A DNA stretch of 64,000 nucleotides from Amoeboaphelidium protococcarum. Its lineage: Eukaryota > Aphelidiomycota > Aphelidea. Position 1 is the stretch's first letter, and every line of letters starts with the position of its first letter. Where the stretch lies: assembly GCA_023515745.1 (NCBI GenBank), contig JALECJ010000011.1:1-64000 (forward strand), in the 5' to 3' direction. Shown piece after piece: positions 46,846 to 58,449 of the stretch. The notes under the pieces are model-generated. The model was not told the origin of the DNA. It saw only the letters and a list, made by a program, of their open reading frames with translations, and searched no databases. The position numbers and the translations under genes are program-made.

Positions 46846-48567
46846 TCATACAGCATGTTCGCTAGTTCTTACTCGCTCCATCACATTCTACTGCTACATA
46901 TCAGCGGGTTGTCCCTCAGGGCTCAAGTTTTTCAGAGGTGCCAATTTAATAGACGTATTCTACTACTCCATTTATTGGGATTAGAGATGTTGTTACAACT
47001 ATTCATCATACTCCTTTACAGGTGACATTTATTGCTATTGCTAGTTCTTAGATTGCTAACGTAGCACTTCAGAGTTTTACTCATTCAATGGCGACAAGCG
47101 TAGCTTCTTACTAGCATGGTCAATGCCATCATTGACAGAAGACGTCGTTTGGATGTGTATTGACTGACGCTTCAATGGTACACCATACTGCATTTCCTAT
47201 CGCTATGCCAATTAATGCTACTACACTTATTGCGCAGAGTTTGGAGGTGATACCAGCTATGTAATGGATTTTCTATGACCATCAAAGAACTCTGGTGCCT
47301 GCAATCTTTCAAGCATTCTCCCAATGCCAGAGATAACTTCTTCAGTAGAATCACGCTTTTTGCAAGCCAAAGCAATCACTTTCTTGAATTGGTTATGCAT
47401 CATGGCGTATCTCTCAACCTCAATAGCCATGGCGGCCATGTTCTTCACTCTGGCTCCATCACCTTACTGAGGATGTTGAGGAGGTGGAGCATTGGAAGGC
47501 GCGCCATTAGTGTAAGCATAATGCTATCCAGCCGATAGAGGTTGTGCCATGTTACGTTAAGGAGTTGCCACGGAATAGGAACGACGACGCGTATAACCAG
47601 CAGGATTGTGATGCTAAGAGACAGGATGAGCCAGATGCTTCTGCACGAGTCCAGCACTGCTAGGCACGCGATGTTCAAGACCAGCGCTACTATTAGAAGA
47701 GATAGAAGCGCGATGAGTCTAAGGCATAGCGGACAGAGGCTGCTGTTGCATCATCAAATTTGGACTACCGTTACTGTTGTGCTAAGCAGGTGGCACTTGT
47801 TGGAAAGACTACAGCTACTGCTACTACTATTACTATGGGTGACCATGGGGCTACAATGGCAAACGCATAGACTTCTCAGCTGCAGGTGACTTGGACAGGC
47901 CGGCAAGCACGAAAGCTGCATCAGATTCGCGAGCAATACGTGTCATATCCAGAGTAGGAGCATTCATCTGCCGATATCTCTGAATGGCACGCTGAATAGT
48001 AGACTCAGAGATTTCGTAGCTGTAATCAACAGAGGTACGTCTCTGAGTGGACTAAGGTTCACTATTCTCCAAAGAGAATGTCCCATAGGAATGATTGTGT
48101 GAGGACTCGAAGGATGTAATACGCCAAGCATTCAACTTGGTGTGGAAGTTGATGTTGACACGCATACGGCACTGACAGCGAATACTAGTACCCAAACGAC
48201 TGTGTCTTTTTGGACTCATAGGACTTTCAGCACTTGGTGATTGAGTGTCAGACAGGGCACCATTTTCAGACTTTGAATTAGCAGCTGCGGCGTTGGGGGA
48301 CTTTCCTTGTCTGTTACATGCCATAATGACGCGCTTCGGCTCAGTGTTGATCGTAATCAGCTTGAAGCCATCTTTCTCAGCCTGGTCAGACAGGACGCAC
48401 ATCAGAGTGGCAAGACTTTCAGATTTCTCATGCGCAGGACGGTGCTGATCATTGCCGGACGTTATTGTGTCATTGTCACAAGAGAATGGCAAATCTTTAA
48501 GCGCAGTGAGCAGCTCATGCATAGACGGAGCCAGAGGCAACAATAATCTATCATTAGATACTTTCAT
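46846..48567 (-). CDS. FAR1/WRKY-GCM1-like zinc DNA-binding protein, Gln-rich
   Basis: The 573-aa frame (ATG 48567, TGA 46846) has an N-terminal domain with the spacing of FAR1-type DNA-binding folds: VIMACNRQGK, a Ser-rich loop, then RCQCRMRVNINFHTKLNAWR followed by FESSHNHS, giving a C..C..H.H zinc site. The remainder is Gln/His/Ser/Pro-rich, with many TAA/TAG codons, and includes a helical patch (KNMAAMAIEVERYAMMHNQF). A sequence-specific transcription regulator is the likely role. Transposase-derived FAR1 families are known elsewhere, but no transposase domain is present here. Confidence 0.7.
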
Positions 48568-49225
48568 TATTCAGTTGGAAACTTGGCTATTATTGTATTA
48601 TGAATATACAATTGTGTAGAAGAAGCAATCACCCTATACCCAGCTAAGATCATCTTGTGGTCGATTAATTCTTGGCACTGCGTCGATTGGTTGTCATCAA
48701 TCAGATGGGCCAATCAATGTGTTGAGTTTTGAACACGGTTGCACCTCAGGAGTGTACAGTCAATTAAATCAACGTTACACGAAATCAATATAGAAATTTG
48801 GCGAATCGCAGGCTGCCAAGACACCAACGTAGTATCAACTGAGTGATACAACGCTACGTGCACTGCTAACAGATTTAACGAGGCTGCGAGATCCAGTTGA
48901 CCGCGTTGTTATTAACTGTCTACCTTTACATGGAGTATTATCCATCAATGTGACGTAGAAAGTATGTATTAGGCAATGATTGAGATTTAAAAGAAATCCC
49001 ATGTACCAAAGTTATCGTTTAATGATCGTACATCCTCACAATCGTTACAATCTTAAATCATATTGCAGTTGAAACAGCTCAATGAGATGGCTATTTTTAG
49101 CCTCAAGTATTTTCATATAGTCAAAGGTGCCACATAATCTTCATTTTCAAATTGACACATATTCATCCAACTTTTCATCACTAACACTTTTACAGCGACA
49201 CTCCTCTAAACTATAACGCGAAAAT
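48568..49225. other. Unresolved 0.66 kb region
   Basis: A plus-strand frame free of TGA for about 140 codons (to about 48980) reads like protein (YQLSDTTLRALLTDLTRLRD, then VVINCLPLHGVLSINV) but has no ATG. A second frame starts at ATG 48600 and stops after about 45 codons. A spliced gene whose first exon carries the ATG could join them. The rest, up to the stathmin-like gene, is AT-rich. Confidence 0.3.
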
Positions 49226-49811
49226 ATGGGCTGTGGACCATCCAGTGAGCAAAGCAACTTGGCCGAGTCGTAAGAGTAGAAGCCATAGCAAACTGGTAAG
49301 GCCCAAGATGCCAAAAAGCCTCTAAAATGTAAGTGAAATTGTATGAAATAGAGTTGAACTAAATTTTGATATTTCATTGAACTCAGATCCTTGTAGCTGT
49401 CGTGTTTGAAGTATCTGCGGACGAGTTAAAGGTACCATCTAACAAGCCGGCATTTATCAGAAATGCAGAGGATAAGACACCTGAAGATACTAAGGATAAT
49501 GAACGCCTAGCTGCTGAATTAAAAGGTATTGATTAACGCGCAATTTAACTTACTATCAGAGAGTAACGATATGATATAAGTGTGTAGAGAAGGAAGAATA
49601 GGCCGAATAGAATAGATTAGCAGAGCTGTCAAGAGTTCAATTGAAGGCAAAAGCAGACTAGGACCGTGCTAAAGAAGTGCGCGACCGCAAGAAGGCAATT
49701 TTGGATGAGACCAATGGCCGCAATCAGTTCAATCTCGATTCTCAGCTACTTTTGGATCAGAAAGATGGTGCATCTAGCAGCAAGTTGCCTAAACTGAAGA
49801 AGAAATTGTGA
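49226..49811 (+). CDS. N-myristoylated stathmin-like protein, three exons
   Basis: The exons are 49226-49328, 49397-49525 and 49588-49811, with GT-AG introns of 68 and 62 nt. The product is 151 aa. It starts MGCGPSSEQ, a classic N-myristoylation plus palmitoylation signal and the same first six residues as human STMND1. A strand-like segment (SVVFEVSADELKVPSNKPAF) precedes one long charged helix (ERLAAELKEKEEQAEQNRLA, then DRAKEVRDRKKAILDE), and the C-terminus is basic (KLPKLKKKL). Stathmin domains bind tubulin; a membrane-tethered microtubule regulator, for example at the cortex or cilia, is inferred. The match rests on layout and short motifs. Confidence 0.6.
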
Positions 49812-49867
49812 AAAGTATTAGGATCTGAGCGTAATAAAACAAATTCTTCACACATAATCCTTTTCAA

Positions 49868-51241
49868 TCATCTCATCACTTTACACTGCGCATAATGGCC
49901 TTGTTTCAACTTGACACCAGTGAACATATCATACGGAGCATTAAGCGGCAATCTGAAAGGATCACCTTAAATAAATCCTGGGAAAGGGCCATAACTTTGT
50001 ACACATCGAGGCGCTTAGCCTAAATCATTCCAATTGTTGGGATCAGTGATAAAAGGGCGAGGACAAGTAACAGCTCTACCTTGAGGACAAATGATACCAA
50101 TCTCTGGACTTCCGGGAAGACAATACTGACCAGGCTCATCTTTATCAGCGCAGAAATGTACAAATTCCCCGAGTTGAAACAATTGATTGAATATATCAGC
50201 TGTTGTGGATGATCGAAGCTTTTACACGGCCTATGGATTGGAACGAACGCTCGGTCTTGAAGTACAGCGCATTACAGAAGGAGTTAGTTGGCGACATTAA
50301 GGCCCAGATGTGATGAAGGTTGTATCTAAGTATTTCAACTAGGTGTCTTCTTATGTAAGGCCACTTTATCTTATCACCTTTTACGAACAGAAATGATGAG
50401 ACACAGTGATATGATCAAATTAAAATTTGATTTCGCGAGGCTATCCATGATACAGATCGTCATCTCTCTGCATGTGAACAGTGTATTTCACTGAGCATCC
50501 CAGGTATTTATTCTATTTGTAAGGATCGCAAAACTTGAAATCAATTTCTCCTTGCTGCACGTCAGTGGTTGTAAGCAGATTCTACTTGATAGTCTGAGCG
50601 TAAACGTTAAAAAATCGATCCTTGCATAAAGCATGTACTGGCTATTCACAGTAGTTTTTCTACACAAGGCTTTGTGAGATAATTTGTTATTGAGATGCTA
50701 AACTTACAGTATCTTCAGAATAAGTAACTTGCTAGTACTTGCGGCAAACATCAAATTGCGGACATGGATTAACCTGGAATTAAACTTTAGCTTAAGAGAG
50801 GTCTTTCGAGACCAAAGAGCATTAAACTTATTATTTGCTGTTAGAATCAAATGGACTGCATGTAGTTACATCCAAAAGAGTGTAATTCACTGAAGAGCTG
50901 GAGATCTCTTCGGGCAATTGAATATTCTATGCAGCTACAGCAGCAGCAAGCTTATCAGAGCAGAATTAATCGAGATTCAGTAGCTTCTTATCGACGCAAT
51001 GAGCAAATGATGTCGCAGGCATATCAAGGTGCTTTTAAAGGGTTTTATGACTCCTGCACACATAGCCATCTGGACATTTCTCAAATACAATATCGAGTTG
51101 GCCCGTAGATATAAGTTCCGGATCTTCAGGGTGACAGCGACTTATAGCATAAGTTTAGCGGCCATCCAGCGAAAGAGAGCGACCACATATAGACAGTAGA
51201 GGTATAAGCGCAAGTGCAGCAGCTACGTATACTTTCATCAT
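49868..51241 (-). CDS. Secreted cysteine-rich protein, unknown family, one intron
   Basis: Exon 1 (51241-50708) and exon 2 (50659-49868) are joined across a 48-nt GTAAGT...GTAG intron; the product is 441 aa. The N-terminus is a clear signal peptide (MKVYVAAALALIPLLSICG). More than 20 Cys residues are spread along the protein in pairs such as EKCPDGYVCRS and NPCPQFDVCRKY, suggesting disulfide-bonded modules outside the cell. No known repeat module was recognised. Gln is often TAA/TAG. The frame is open upstream of the chosen Met pair, but the signal peptide supports this start. Confidence 0.75.
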
Positions 51242-51427
51242 GTCAATCCTCAGCTCCAGTGCGGTTGAAACAAAGGAGACGCGTCCTGTTTCACTTTTCT
51301 CGCAGATAAAACGAAAATGGAAACTGACAGGTGACTTCATAATCGAAAACAACGATGAATGGAGATAAAGTAAAAATATAATTATGGTTCCAAACTCATC
51401 ATGTACTGTATATACAATGTATAAAGC

Positions 51428-54400
51428 TCACCTTTTTGACTGACTCTTTTTGCCACTCTTCTTAGATTGCTTTCTGGACAGTTTCTACTTCTCCTCTGAC
51501 CACCATCCATCAATCTCATCGAGCCAACTGCCAGCCACAATTTCTTGTAAAACTTCTGTGGATTCTGACCATGTGGCAAATCCACATACACGCCTAGCCA
51601 ACTGAGGCATCTTTGTACTATACTGGAGATGCCCAGTGACCACATCAGTTATATCGACATTCACCAGAAGCCTTGACGTGGACTTGAGGCGAACTTCAGC
51701 TTCTACGTTGGCGCGTTATCTCCCCTCGTCTTCTGTCATCTCATCAAACAACGTTATAACATCTGGTGTCTCTGTTTCGTCCAGTATTACTGGAGACAGA
51801 CCGGCAACATCATAAAGTCCAGCTACTGATGCTCTGAGCAGAAACCCAAGCACCCAATCAACACGGCTGAAGCAGTTGAACAGTCTTCCACCAACCACAG
51901 ATATTGCAGATCGCCACTCGTCCAAAGATTAATAAGCATTCGGAGATGAAGAATTGATATTCTCCGGTTTGATAAAAGGATCCGACTACTCCACATTAAG
52001 GGGCATTACACTATTATTGTTCTTTGCATTAGATCCATTGGACAAAGTGACATGAGTCGTAAGTATAGGAGTGCCAAATAAGTACACATCTTGCACGATT
52101 CCATACTTACCACGCTTGGCTAACTCTAACAAGCAATAGAAGATGACTCTGGCACCGAGAGAGTATCCGACAAGAGTGACAGGCTTAGAATTTTAAATAT
52201 TATTACATAAAGAGTCAGCTAAGAGATATCCGGATTTCTAAGCTCGATCCAAACCCATAGACCACGGATTATCAACCAGGTAGCTCAACTTTATTAACCA
52301 CAGAGGCCAAGTAAGTCCAGACATTAAAGTGCTCAGCACAGTCTATTACAGAATTTACTAAGTGGAAAAAGACACCAATTCACTGGCAAACATTTTCAGA
52401 GCATCCCCAAGAGTAGACAGAATATGCGGATCAAAGCAGAGAGAGTAATGCGCACCATTGATAGCAGAGAGACCAACAAACGGGATAATTAAATCCTCCA
52501 GTCCACAAGCAAGAGTCTCATCAGTAGACTGCTCAGAGTGCTATTGCTATTGCTGATTTGAGAGCAGAGATTTCTTTTGCGAACTTCCACTAGGCATAGG
52601 ACTGGTCTACTATGATGTTCTGGCTGATTTACCCTTTTTGTTAAACACCCAGCCGGCAATAGAAATAATAACTGCTGGTGCCTGACTCGTATCAGTGGAT
52701 GCCATGGTATTAAGCTAGAGAGGAATGAATTTGAACACTTGAACATCTGCCGTCCTCTTTCCCATTTTGTATCCTGCGTATGACGTACCAAAGAGGGTTG
52801 CACTTGAAGTGATGAGAGCTGTACCGCCAACGCTAGACAGAAAAGCTGAAGCTCCGGCAACATGGACTGCAGTCAGAGCAGTACCGAGTCCGGCTACGAG
52901 CAGCGGGGCAGCAAGTCCAGCTGATACACCAAGCATAAGTCCACCACCGATAGCAGCAGCAGTCATCATTCCGACTCTTTTACGCTTATTCTTGGCAGCC
53001 AGCTTTTTATCGGCAATTTGTCGATTCCTCTCAGACTCTGTTCGCTCTCTAGACTTTGTATCAGCGGTCTTATTATCAGAAGGTTTAGAGGTGAAAGCAT
53101 CAGCTGTGGTCGAAGTAGGACTAGTGACAAATTGATCTGAAGACGCCATAAAATCGTCCGTTTCATCGCTAGCTAAATATGTAAACTTTAAAGGACTTTC
53201 AATAAACTCCACGACATCTAAACAGTTATCAACACCGAGACAATCTAAAGCCAACATCTTCATAAACTGACGCGATCTACAATCCAAAGTGTTTAACAAA
53301 ATAGTCTCTTTGTGCACAAGATTATCATTCTCTTTACTTGTGTTGGCTCTTTATCGATCAGATTACATTAAGAGAATCATTATATTCCACAGTGTAAAAG
53401 TTCTTTTCATCTTCGACATATTCTTAGAGTCCCCGGTCAACTATCCATCTTTATCGAATTCAATTTTTTGCACAGAACCCTGATCATTCAATCGTATGTT
53501 ACTCTTCAGCTATGACATTGTCATAAACTGCAGACTGCTCTCGATAAAATGTTGCTCCTGGAAATCTATCTCCAAGTCTTTACACAACGAATCATAAAAC
53601 TCATTACCCCAACTCAGATAATCATTAACAGCGTATGCCAGCGACGTGTTGGCCGTGACATTAACTCCGATATACACCAGATGGGTGATGTTATCTTGCG
53701 CATGCAAGTGAGTGTAAAACTCCGACTCGTATGGTTCAGCTGAGACTATCTACTGTGAACTAGTGCTTTTAGAGTGCTTGCCACCATTTACATCGTCATC
53801 ATCGCTAGACTCCTAGTCAGAATAATCATAGAGAAGACTGTCTTTAGATTTCTATACATTTGCATTGCTTTGCTGCTGCTGTTGGGTGATGTGCTTTTAC
53901 AATGCGGCCAAGTCTACAAATTGAAATCGAGCAAATCTATGAGCCAATTTCCGAATGATCATAAGTACCAGCCCAGCGAATGCAATCCGCTCCTGCTCAT
54001 CCAAGATATCTTTTAGATCCGGCACGTCCACCCAAACTGCTTCTTCAAGCAAATTGTCAATGAGCTACTATTGCTCTTCCTTGGTCATGTTGGCCTGTTG
54101 AAATTCAGTCTCAGCGACGGGAGAATTAAGGGTATCTCCGGATGAATTAACTTCCTATTCCTATTCCTATTCCCCATCATCATCATCGACCTCACCATCC
54201 TATTAGACATCTTTATCAGGCTCTTGGTGCGCAGTAAACTATGTAGTTGGAGATAAAGTAGCAACAGAAGATTATTTCAACGGAGAGACAGGAGCAGTAA
54301 GAACATTCTCTTTCACAGGAGTCGAGGTGGATTCTAATTGGACATTCATCATTGGCGGAGAGGTGTCTTTTTAAGAGTCACTCTAAATGGTTATACTTTA

Positions 54401-54568
54401 CAGCTAAGCCTGAACCAGAGATTCTTCGTCACTAATGGGCACCGGAGACTAGATATTTGAGGAGTATGGTGACTGCTTTGTCGAATTATAGAACTCTTCC
54501 ACTTCATCATAGTTCTCAGCCCAGACATTTCGCGTCAGTTCATCATCAATAAAGTCATGATGGCTCAT
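51428..54568 (-). CDS. TMCO4: TMCO4-like protein (DUF726, alpha/beta hydrolase)
   Basis: A single 1046-aa frame runs from ATG 54568 to TGA 51428. The N-terminal ~350 residues are acidic and Gln-rich, followed by helical segments (QERIAFAGLVLMIIRKLAHR). Then come a basic patch and the hallmark Gly/Ala-rich membrane hairpin (RVGMMTAAAIGGGLMLGVSA, LAAPLLVAGLGTALTAVHVA). The DUF726 hydrolase domain follows, with PAVIISIAGWVFNKKG and the nucleophile elbow TLVGYSLGARVIFYCLLEL, plus VQDVYLFGTPI. The human and yeast (Mil1) relatives are membrane proteins of poorly known function, with a trafficking link in yeast. Confidence 0.9.
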
Positions 54569-54991
54569 TTGTAATCAGGATGAAGCGTCTTCCAGACAAT
54601 GTGCAAGGCCAAAATACTATCTGAAGTGTAGCAGTAAAATCAACTTAAAGGCAATAAGCTATATGGTAATTAACGGGCTTGTTTTATCCAGCACCAAGAA
54701 AGATTTTCTGTTAAAACAAAAAAAAACAGAGGATTCGTTGGAACAAAAGTAATAGAGAACTTGAGCAATCAGCAATCGCGATATGTCTACCGCGTCGTAA
54801 ATTGAGAACTAGTTGTTTATGACACACGTGAAAAGAAATTAAATACACCCGAGGTACCCATTTAATAATCATTTGCAACACTTAACCCAAGTATCTATAC
54901 TCGGCTATCATCCAATAATCTGTGTATACATCAACTTCAAGAATGCACTGGGTAAAAGTATATCGTTCAATCATTGTGCGTTTCACACATA
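54569..54991. other. 0.4 kb intergenic region
   Basis: The region lies between the TMCO4 start and the stop of the small Cys protein, on the same strand. It is AT-rich, with a run of A residues near 54717-54726. No gene or RNA is recognised; promoter and 3' UTR sequence is expected. Confidence 0.4.
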
Positions 54992-55489
54992 TCACACTCG
55001 TCCATCAACGCGGTTTGAGTTAGTGTCTGATTCACAGGTAGGTAGTTTTTTGGTGCATTTCTTCTTATGATTCTGCGCCAAAGGATCAGCCTCTTAGATA
55101 CAATGAGAATCAGTTAGCCCGGTTACTTACTAATTAGTCAAGTTAAGTGGATCCTCAACCTTGTCAGCTCTTAAAAGTAACTAGTCATTAAAATCCCGTT
55201 TCACTTGGCACTCATTACCAAGTTTTACAACTTCCGGTAATGGCTTTCCAATCCTCCATGACTCTTGCTCAATATATTAACGACCTTTTCTACAAGAGGA
55301 GCAATTAATATAATCAGTGATATTGTTAAATGATTTATTTTTATGCAATTTACGTGCCTTCGTAGCAGCAGCAGCATTGTCTTTCTTTTGAAGTTTGAAC
55401 TCAATCCTTTTCGTAGTATTACCCGTACGAGAATCTATAATAGTCATTTTGTAATAAATTTTCTCAGGTTTAAACTTCCATTGTATCAT
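54992..55489 (-). CDS. Small Lys-rich protein with Cys pairs, unknown
   Basis: The 165-aa frame (ATG 55489, TGA 54992) begins IQWKFKPEKIYYKMTIIDSR, looks like a small beta domain, and continues with a basic helix (ATKARKLHKNKSFNN). A CSSC pair near residue 64 and later single Cys residues could bind zinc. Several TAA/TAG Gln codons occur in the second half. The family is not recognised. Confidence 0.55.
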
Positions 55490-56383
55490 TTTAGAGGAAA
55501 ATGTTGAACACCTATAATAATCAAGATATCGTTGGAAAATAAACTAAGAGCGTTACAAGAGAAAGATAAACAATCTAGCGCCCTCTCAAAAGAGTAGTTG
55601 GAACGACTTCAAGCCATAGACAGAAGCTGATAGGAAAGATTCCGTTGATGTGCTTATCATAAGTAGCTGTAACAACAAGTCGCGCAGTTAACATGAATCA
55701 GTTTGACTTTAAAAATAATCAAATTGCCGAATTTCTTACCAGTGTTTCAAAGCTGGCATAATTTCACCTCTCTAACCACTGAACGCCAAGATTACAAATT
55801 CAATTTAAATGACGTAAATTTGTATGTGACTAGAAATTGAGTTATAGAAGGTCATAGATGGCAGTCTATCACAAGCGACCCACTGAGACGCGCTTCCAAA
55901 AATATCGGCTGACTTTTTTTCATCTGATCGATCGTCTCAGCGCCCTCCATGTCGAGAATCCCAAGACCAACATACCGTCAAATAAGATGTTATTAATTAT
56001 GCTGAACACTACAGACTTATGCATTATACAAGTTTTAAAATCACGGGCGGAAATGAGAAGAGGAGAGAGTGACTGATTGAGAAACGGAAAATTGAGCGCG
56101 TGAGTTTCGCGAAGATCGTCTGTTGTTTGACGACACGGCTCGGAAACAACAAAGCGATCGCCGCCGTTCAAAATGAAAGTTGTTGAAATGACCGAAACAA
56201 CGAGCGAGCCTGTTCCATTCTTCTCCGTTCCGCACTGTGTCCTCCCCGCATTGTATCTCGGCACATTTGACTGTCAGTTGTCAGATATTCGTTCACTCTG
56301 ATTGTATCATTGTCGGTTATTGTTCCTGGTCTTACCTATTACTTGACTCACTATATCTCGAAAGTAACCAATTATCGTATACA
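55490..56383. other. 0.9 kb region with unresolved short frames and GC-rich promoter-like DNA
   Basis: On the plus strand, 55501-55790 holds two helix-like pieces in different frames (SLENKLRALQEKDKQSSALS and FKNNQIAEFLTSVSKLAQFH), which may be exons of a small gene, but no consistent splice model was found. From about 56040 to 56300 the sequence is GC-richer, with a GCGATCGC octamer at 56154-56161 and overlapping minus-strand frames. It is most likely the promoter of the lipoxygenase-like gene. Confidence 0.3.
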
Positions 56384-58074
56384 ATGCCTTCTGCTGTGTA
56401 AGCAAAAGACAACAAGACTGCCAATGGTGGTGCTGTTGATAGAATTGCTTAGTTGAAACAAGACTTGAAAAAGTCTGAGACTTATGCAAGTGGTAAAGTC
56501 AAGAGCGTTGTTAATAGAGTTGAGAAGTTTACCGACTTTTACTGTAAGTATTTTATTGCGCTGTTTCATATTTTATACTCTTTTCCTTATCATTGTGTGT
56601 AGTTACTCCAGAGTACAATCCAGTGTACATATTAACTTCAGCTCTGCCCCGCTTTCTGACTTGGTTGAGTACTCTGGGTGCTCGCTATTTCACCTTCAGT
56701 CCTCCTGTGCCAACCTTTCTGCATGATGATGAATTCCCAACCGTATTGAATGTCCCATTCAGTGAGCGTTTGTAGTTCTATTGGCGTCTAGCTACGGCGT
56801 ATGTTCCCAAGATGGTAAAAGGCTTGGCTGTGGCTACTTACATGGCCTTCTTCGATTACCAGGCCAAGCCAATTTCTGATCCACAGTTATCTCATGTATT
56901 TGGAAACACTGTTTACGCCAAGTTTTTGAAGTAAGTTGACAAGGTTGAGTGGCTTAGTGCTCGCTAGATTCCAGTGTCTGCACCAAATGGATACTGGTAT
57001 TATATTGCCGACTTTTCTTTTGTACCTAATGTAAAGATCTGGTCAGACTTTCGCACTAGTGGAAGTGTCGGTGTCTTCCGTGTTAGCAAGACTGCTGGAA
57101 TCAAGGTACCGGAGCCTGTTGCTATTCAGCTGACTTGGGTCAAGAACTAGGACAAGAATGTGCAAGTTTACGTTCCTGGTGATAATGCATGGCCTGGTGC
57201 CAAGCTGTTCCTGATGCAAGGAGCAGCCAAGATGGGTAGTTTGGTGGAGCATCCGAAGGCTCACTTTCCGTATGACTCTGTTAATGCTTTCACCCACCAC
57301 CTGCCTAATGGTCGCTTATTAAAGACTTTACTGTGGCCGCATTTGAAGTACACTTTAGCTTTGAATGATACCGTCTTGAACTCTGTCTATCTGTCGATTG
57401 TGATCAATCCACTGATGAGCTAGACTCCATTCGATGCTCCACCAGAGGAATTGAGAAAGTACTTGCAAGAGTCTCGTGAGACTTTCAAGTATGTCAAGAA
57501 TGGAATTGAGAAGGATAATGTGTTCCCGTACGGTACGTTTCTGAGCAGATATCATGATGTTTACATGAATTTTGTCGGCAAGGTTGTTGACCATGCCTGG
57601 GAGCAACTGTACACTCCTGAAACTGTTAAATGGGGTGATCAGATTGCTGCCATTGTTCCTGGATTCCCAGATGGTAAGCAGTTGTAGGACAAGCAGTTGT
57701 TTAAGTAGATCATTGCCCAGATCATGTGGAATGTCTCTGTGTTTCATGGTGCTGATCACTACACTTTCTACAAGATTCCGTGGAACCAGAACTGCTGGCG
57801 TCTTCGCGAGGACCCACCTCAGAACCCGGAGACTGCATTCGATTTCAAGTGGGCCCATGCGCCAATCGACATGTGGAAACTGGCTCAGACTTAAATTGTG
57901 TTCTTCTACACTGGTGCATCCAGCAAGTTGGAAGATGTGAACTACAAGTTCAGAGATGCCAAGCTGAAGCAATACGCTTTGGAGTTTCGCGCCGCTCTAA
58001 TGGCTGTAGACTCGATCAAGGACGATGCTCACTGCATGGATCTGAACCTTATTGGTCCAAGTATCGACTATTGA
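56384..58074 (+). CDS. Divergent lipoxygenase-like protein, one intron
   Basis: Exon 1 (56384-56543) and exon 2 (56603-58074) are joined across a 59-nt GTAAGT...GTAG intron; the product is 543 aa with no N-terminal PLAT domain. The lipoxygenase helical core is recognisable: IADFSFVPNVKIWSDFRTSG, AVQLTWVKNQ-like strands, NGRLLKTLLWPHLKYTLALN (family: HP..kLL.PH...t..iN) and WNVSVFHGADHYTFYKIPW (family: HAAvNFGQY). The usual HxxxxH pair and the C-terminal Ile are not evident (it ends IGPSIDY), so iron binding is doubtful. It could act on fatty acids by another geometry or be a non-catalytic homologue. Confidence 0.65.
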
Positions 58075-58449
58075 TTGACTAAGTACATAGTATTGTACGG
58101 TCGGTGGGGACTTTTGTAAGAATGTATAAGGGAATGAATGTATTGACGAAATTGGGTGATTTATAATTATGGATATTATTTTACTGTTTCTGTGTGTTTT
58201 TTATACCGCCATGTTAATGGGACATGCGTCTTTGTAATTCATCCATTTCGTCAATTTAAAAGAGGCAGCGGTGAAACGAAATTGTTTCAAGTCTTTTGCT
58301 TTGTCTTTGCATTGTTGTACTATAAGCACGTATTGTCTATCATAGTGTCGGAGTTTAGTGGATATCTCAGTAGTTTTCGTTAGTAATTTCTTCATCGTTA
58401 TCATTTGACGTATTGTTGATCATCCAAGCATAAGACTATAGTTTTTGAA
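58075..58449. other. Intergenic spacer, 375 nt
   Basis: AT-rich DNA lies between the lipoxygenase-like gene and the OB-fold gene on the same strand. A frame without TGA exists in the middle, but it has no ATG and no recognisable protein. No repeats or RNA were seen. Confidence 0.4.

Noticed and set aside
46614-46860. Upstream extension of the multi-span protein through the GC-rich patch
   Set aside because: All three frames are open there, the composition is odd, and the extension shows no protein-like pattern, so the first ATG next to the hydrophobic core was used.
57355-57972. Minus-strand frame of 205 codons
   Set aside because: It is antisense to the lipoxygenase-like exon 2, whose reading is supported by family motifs and codon pattern.
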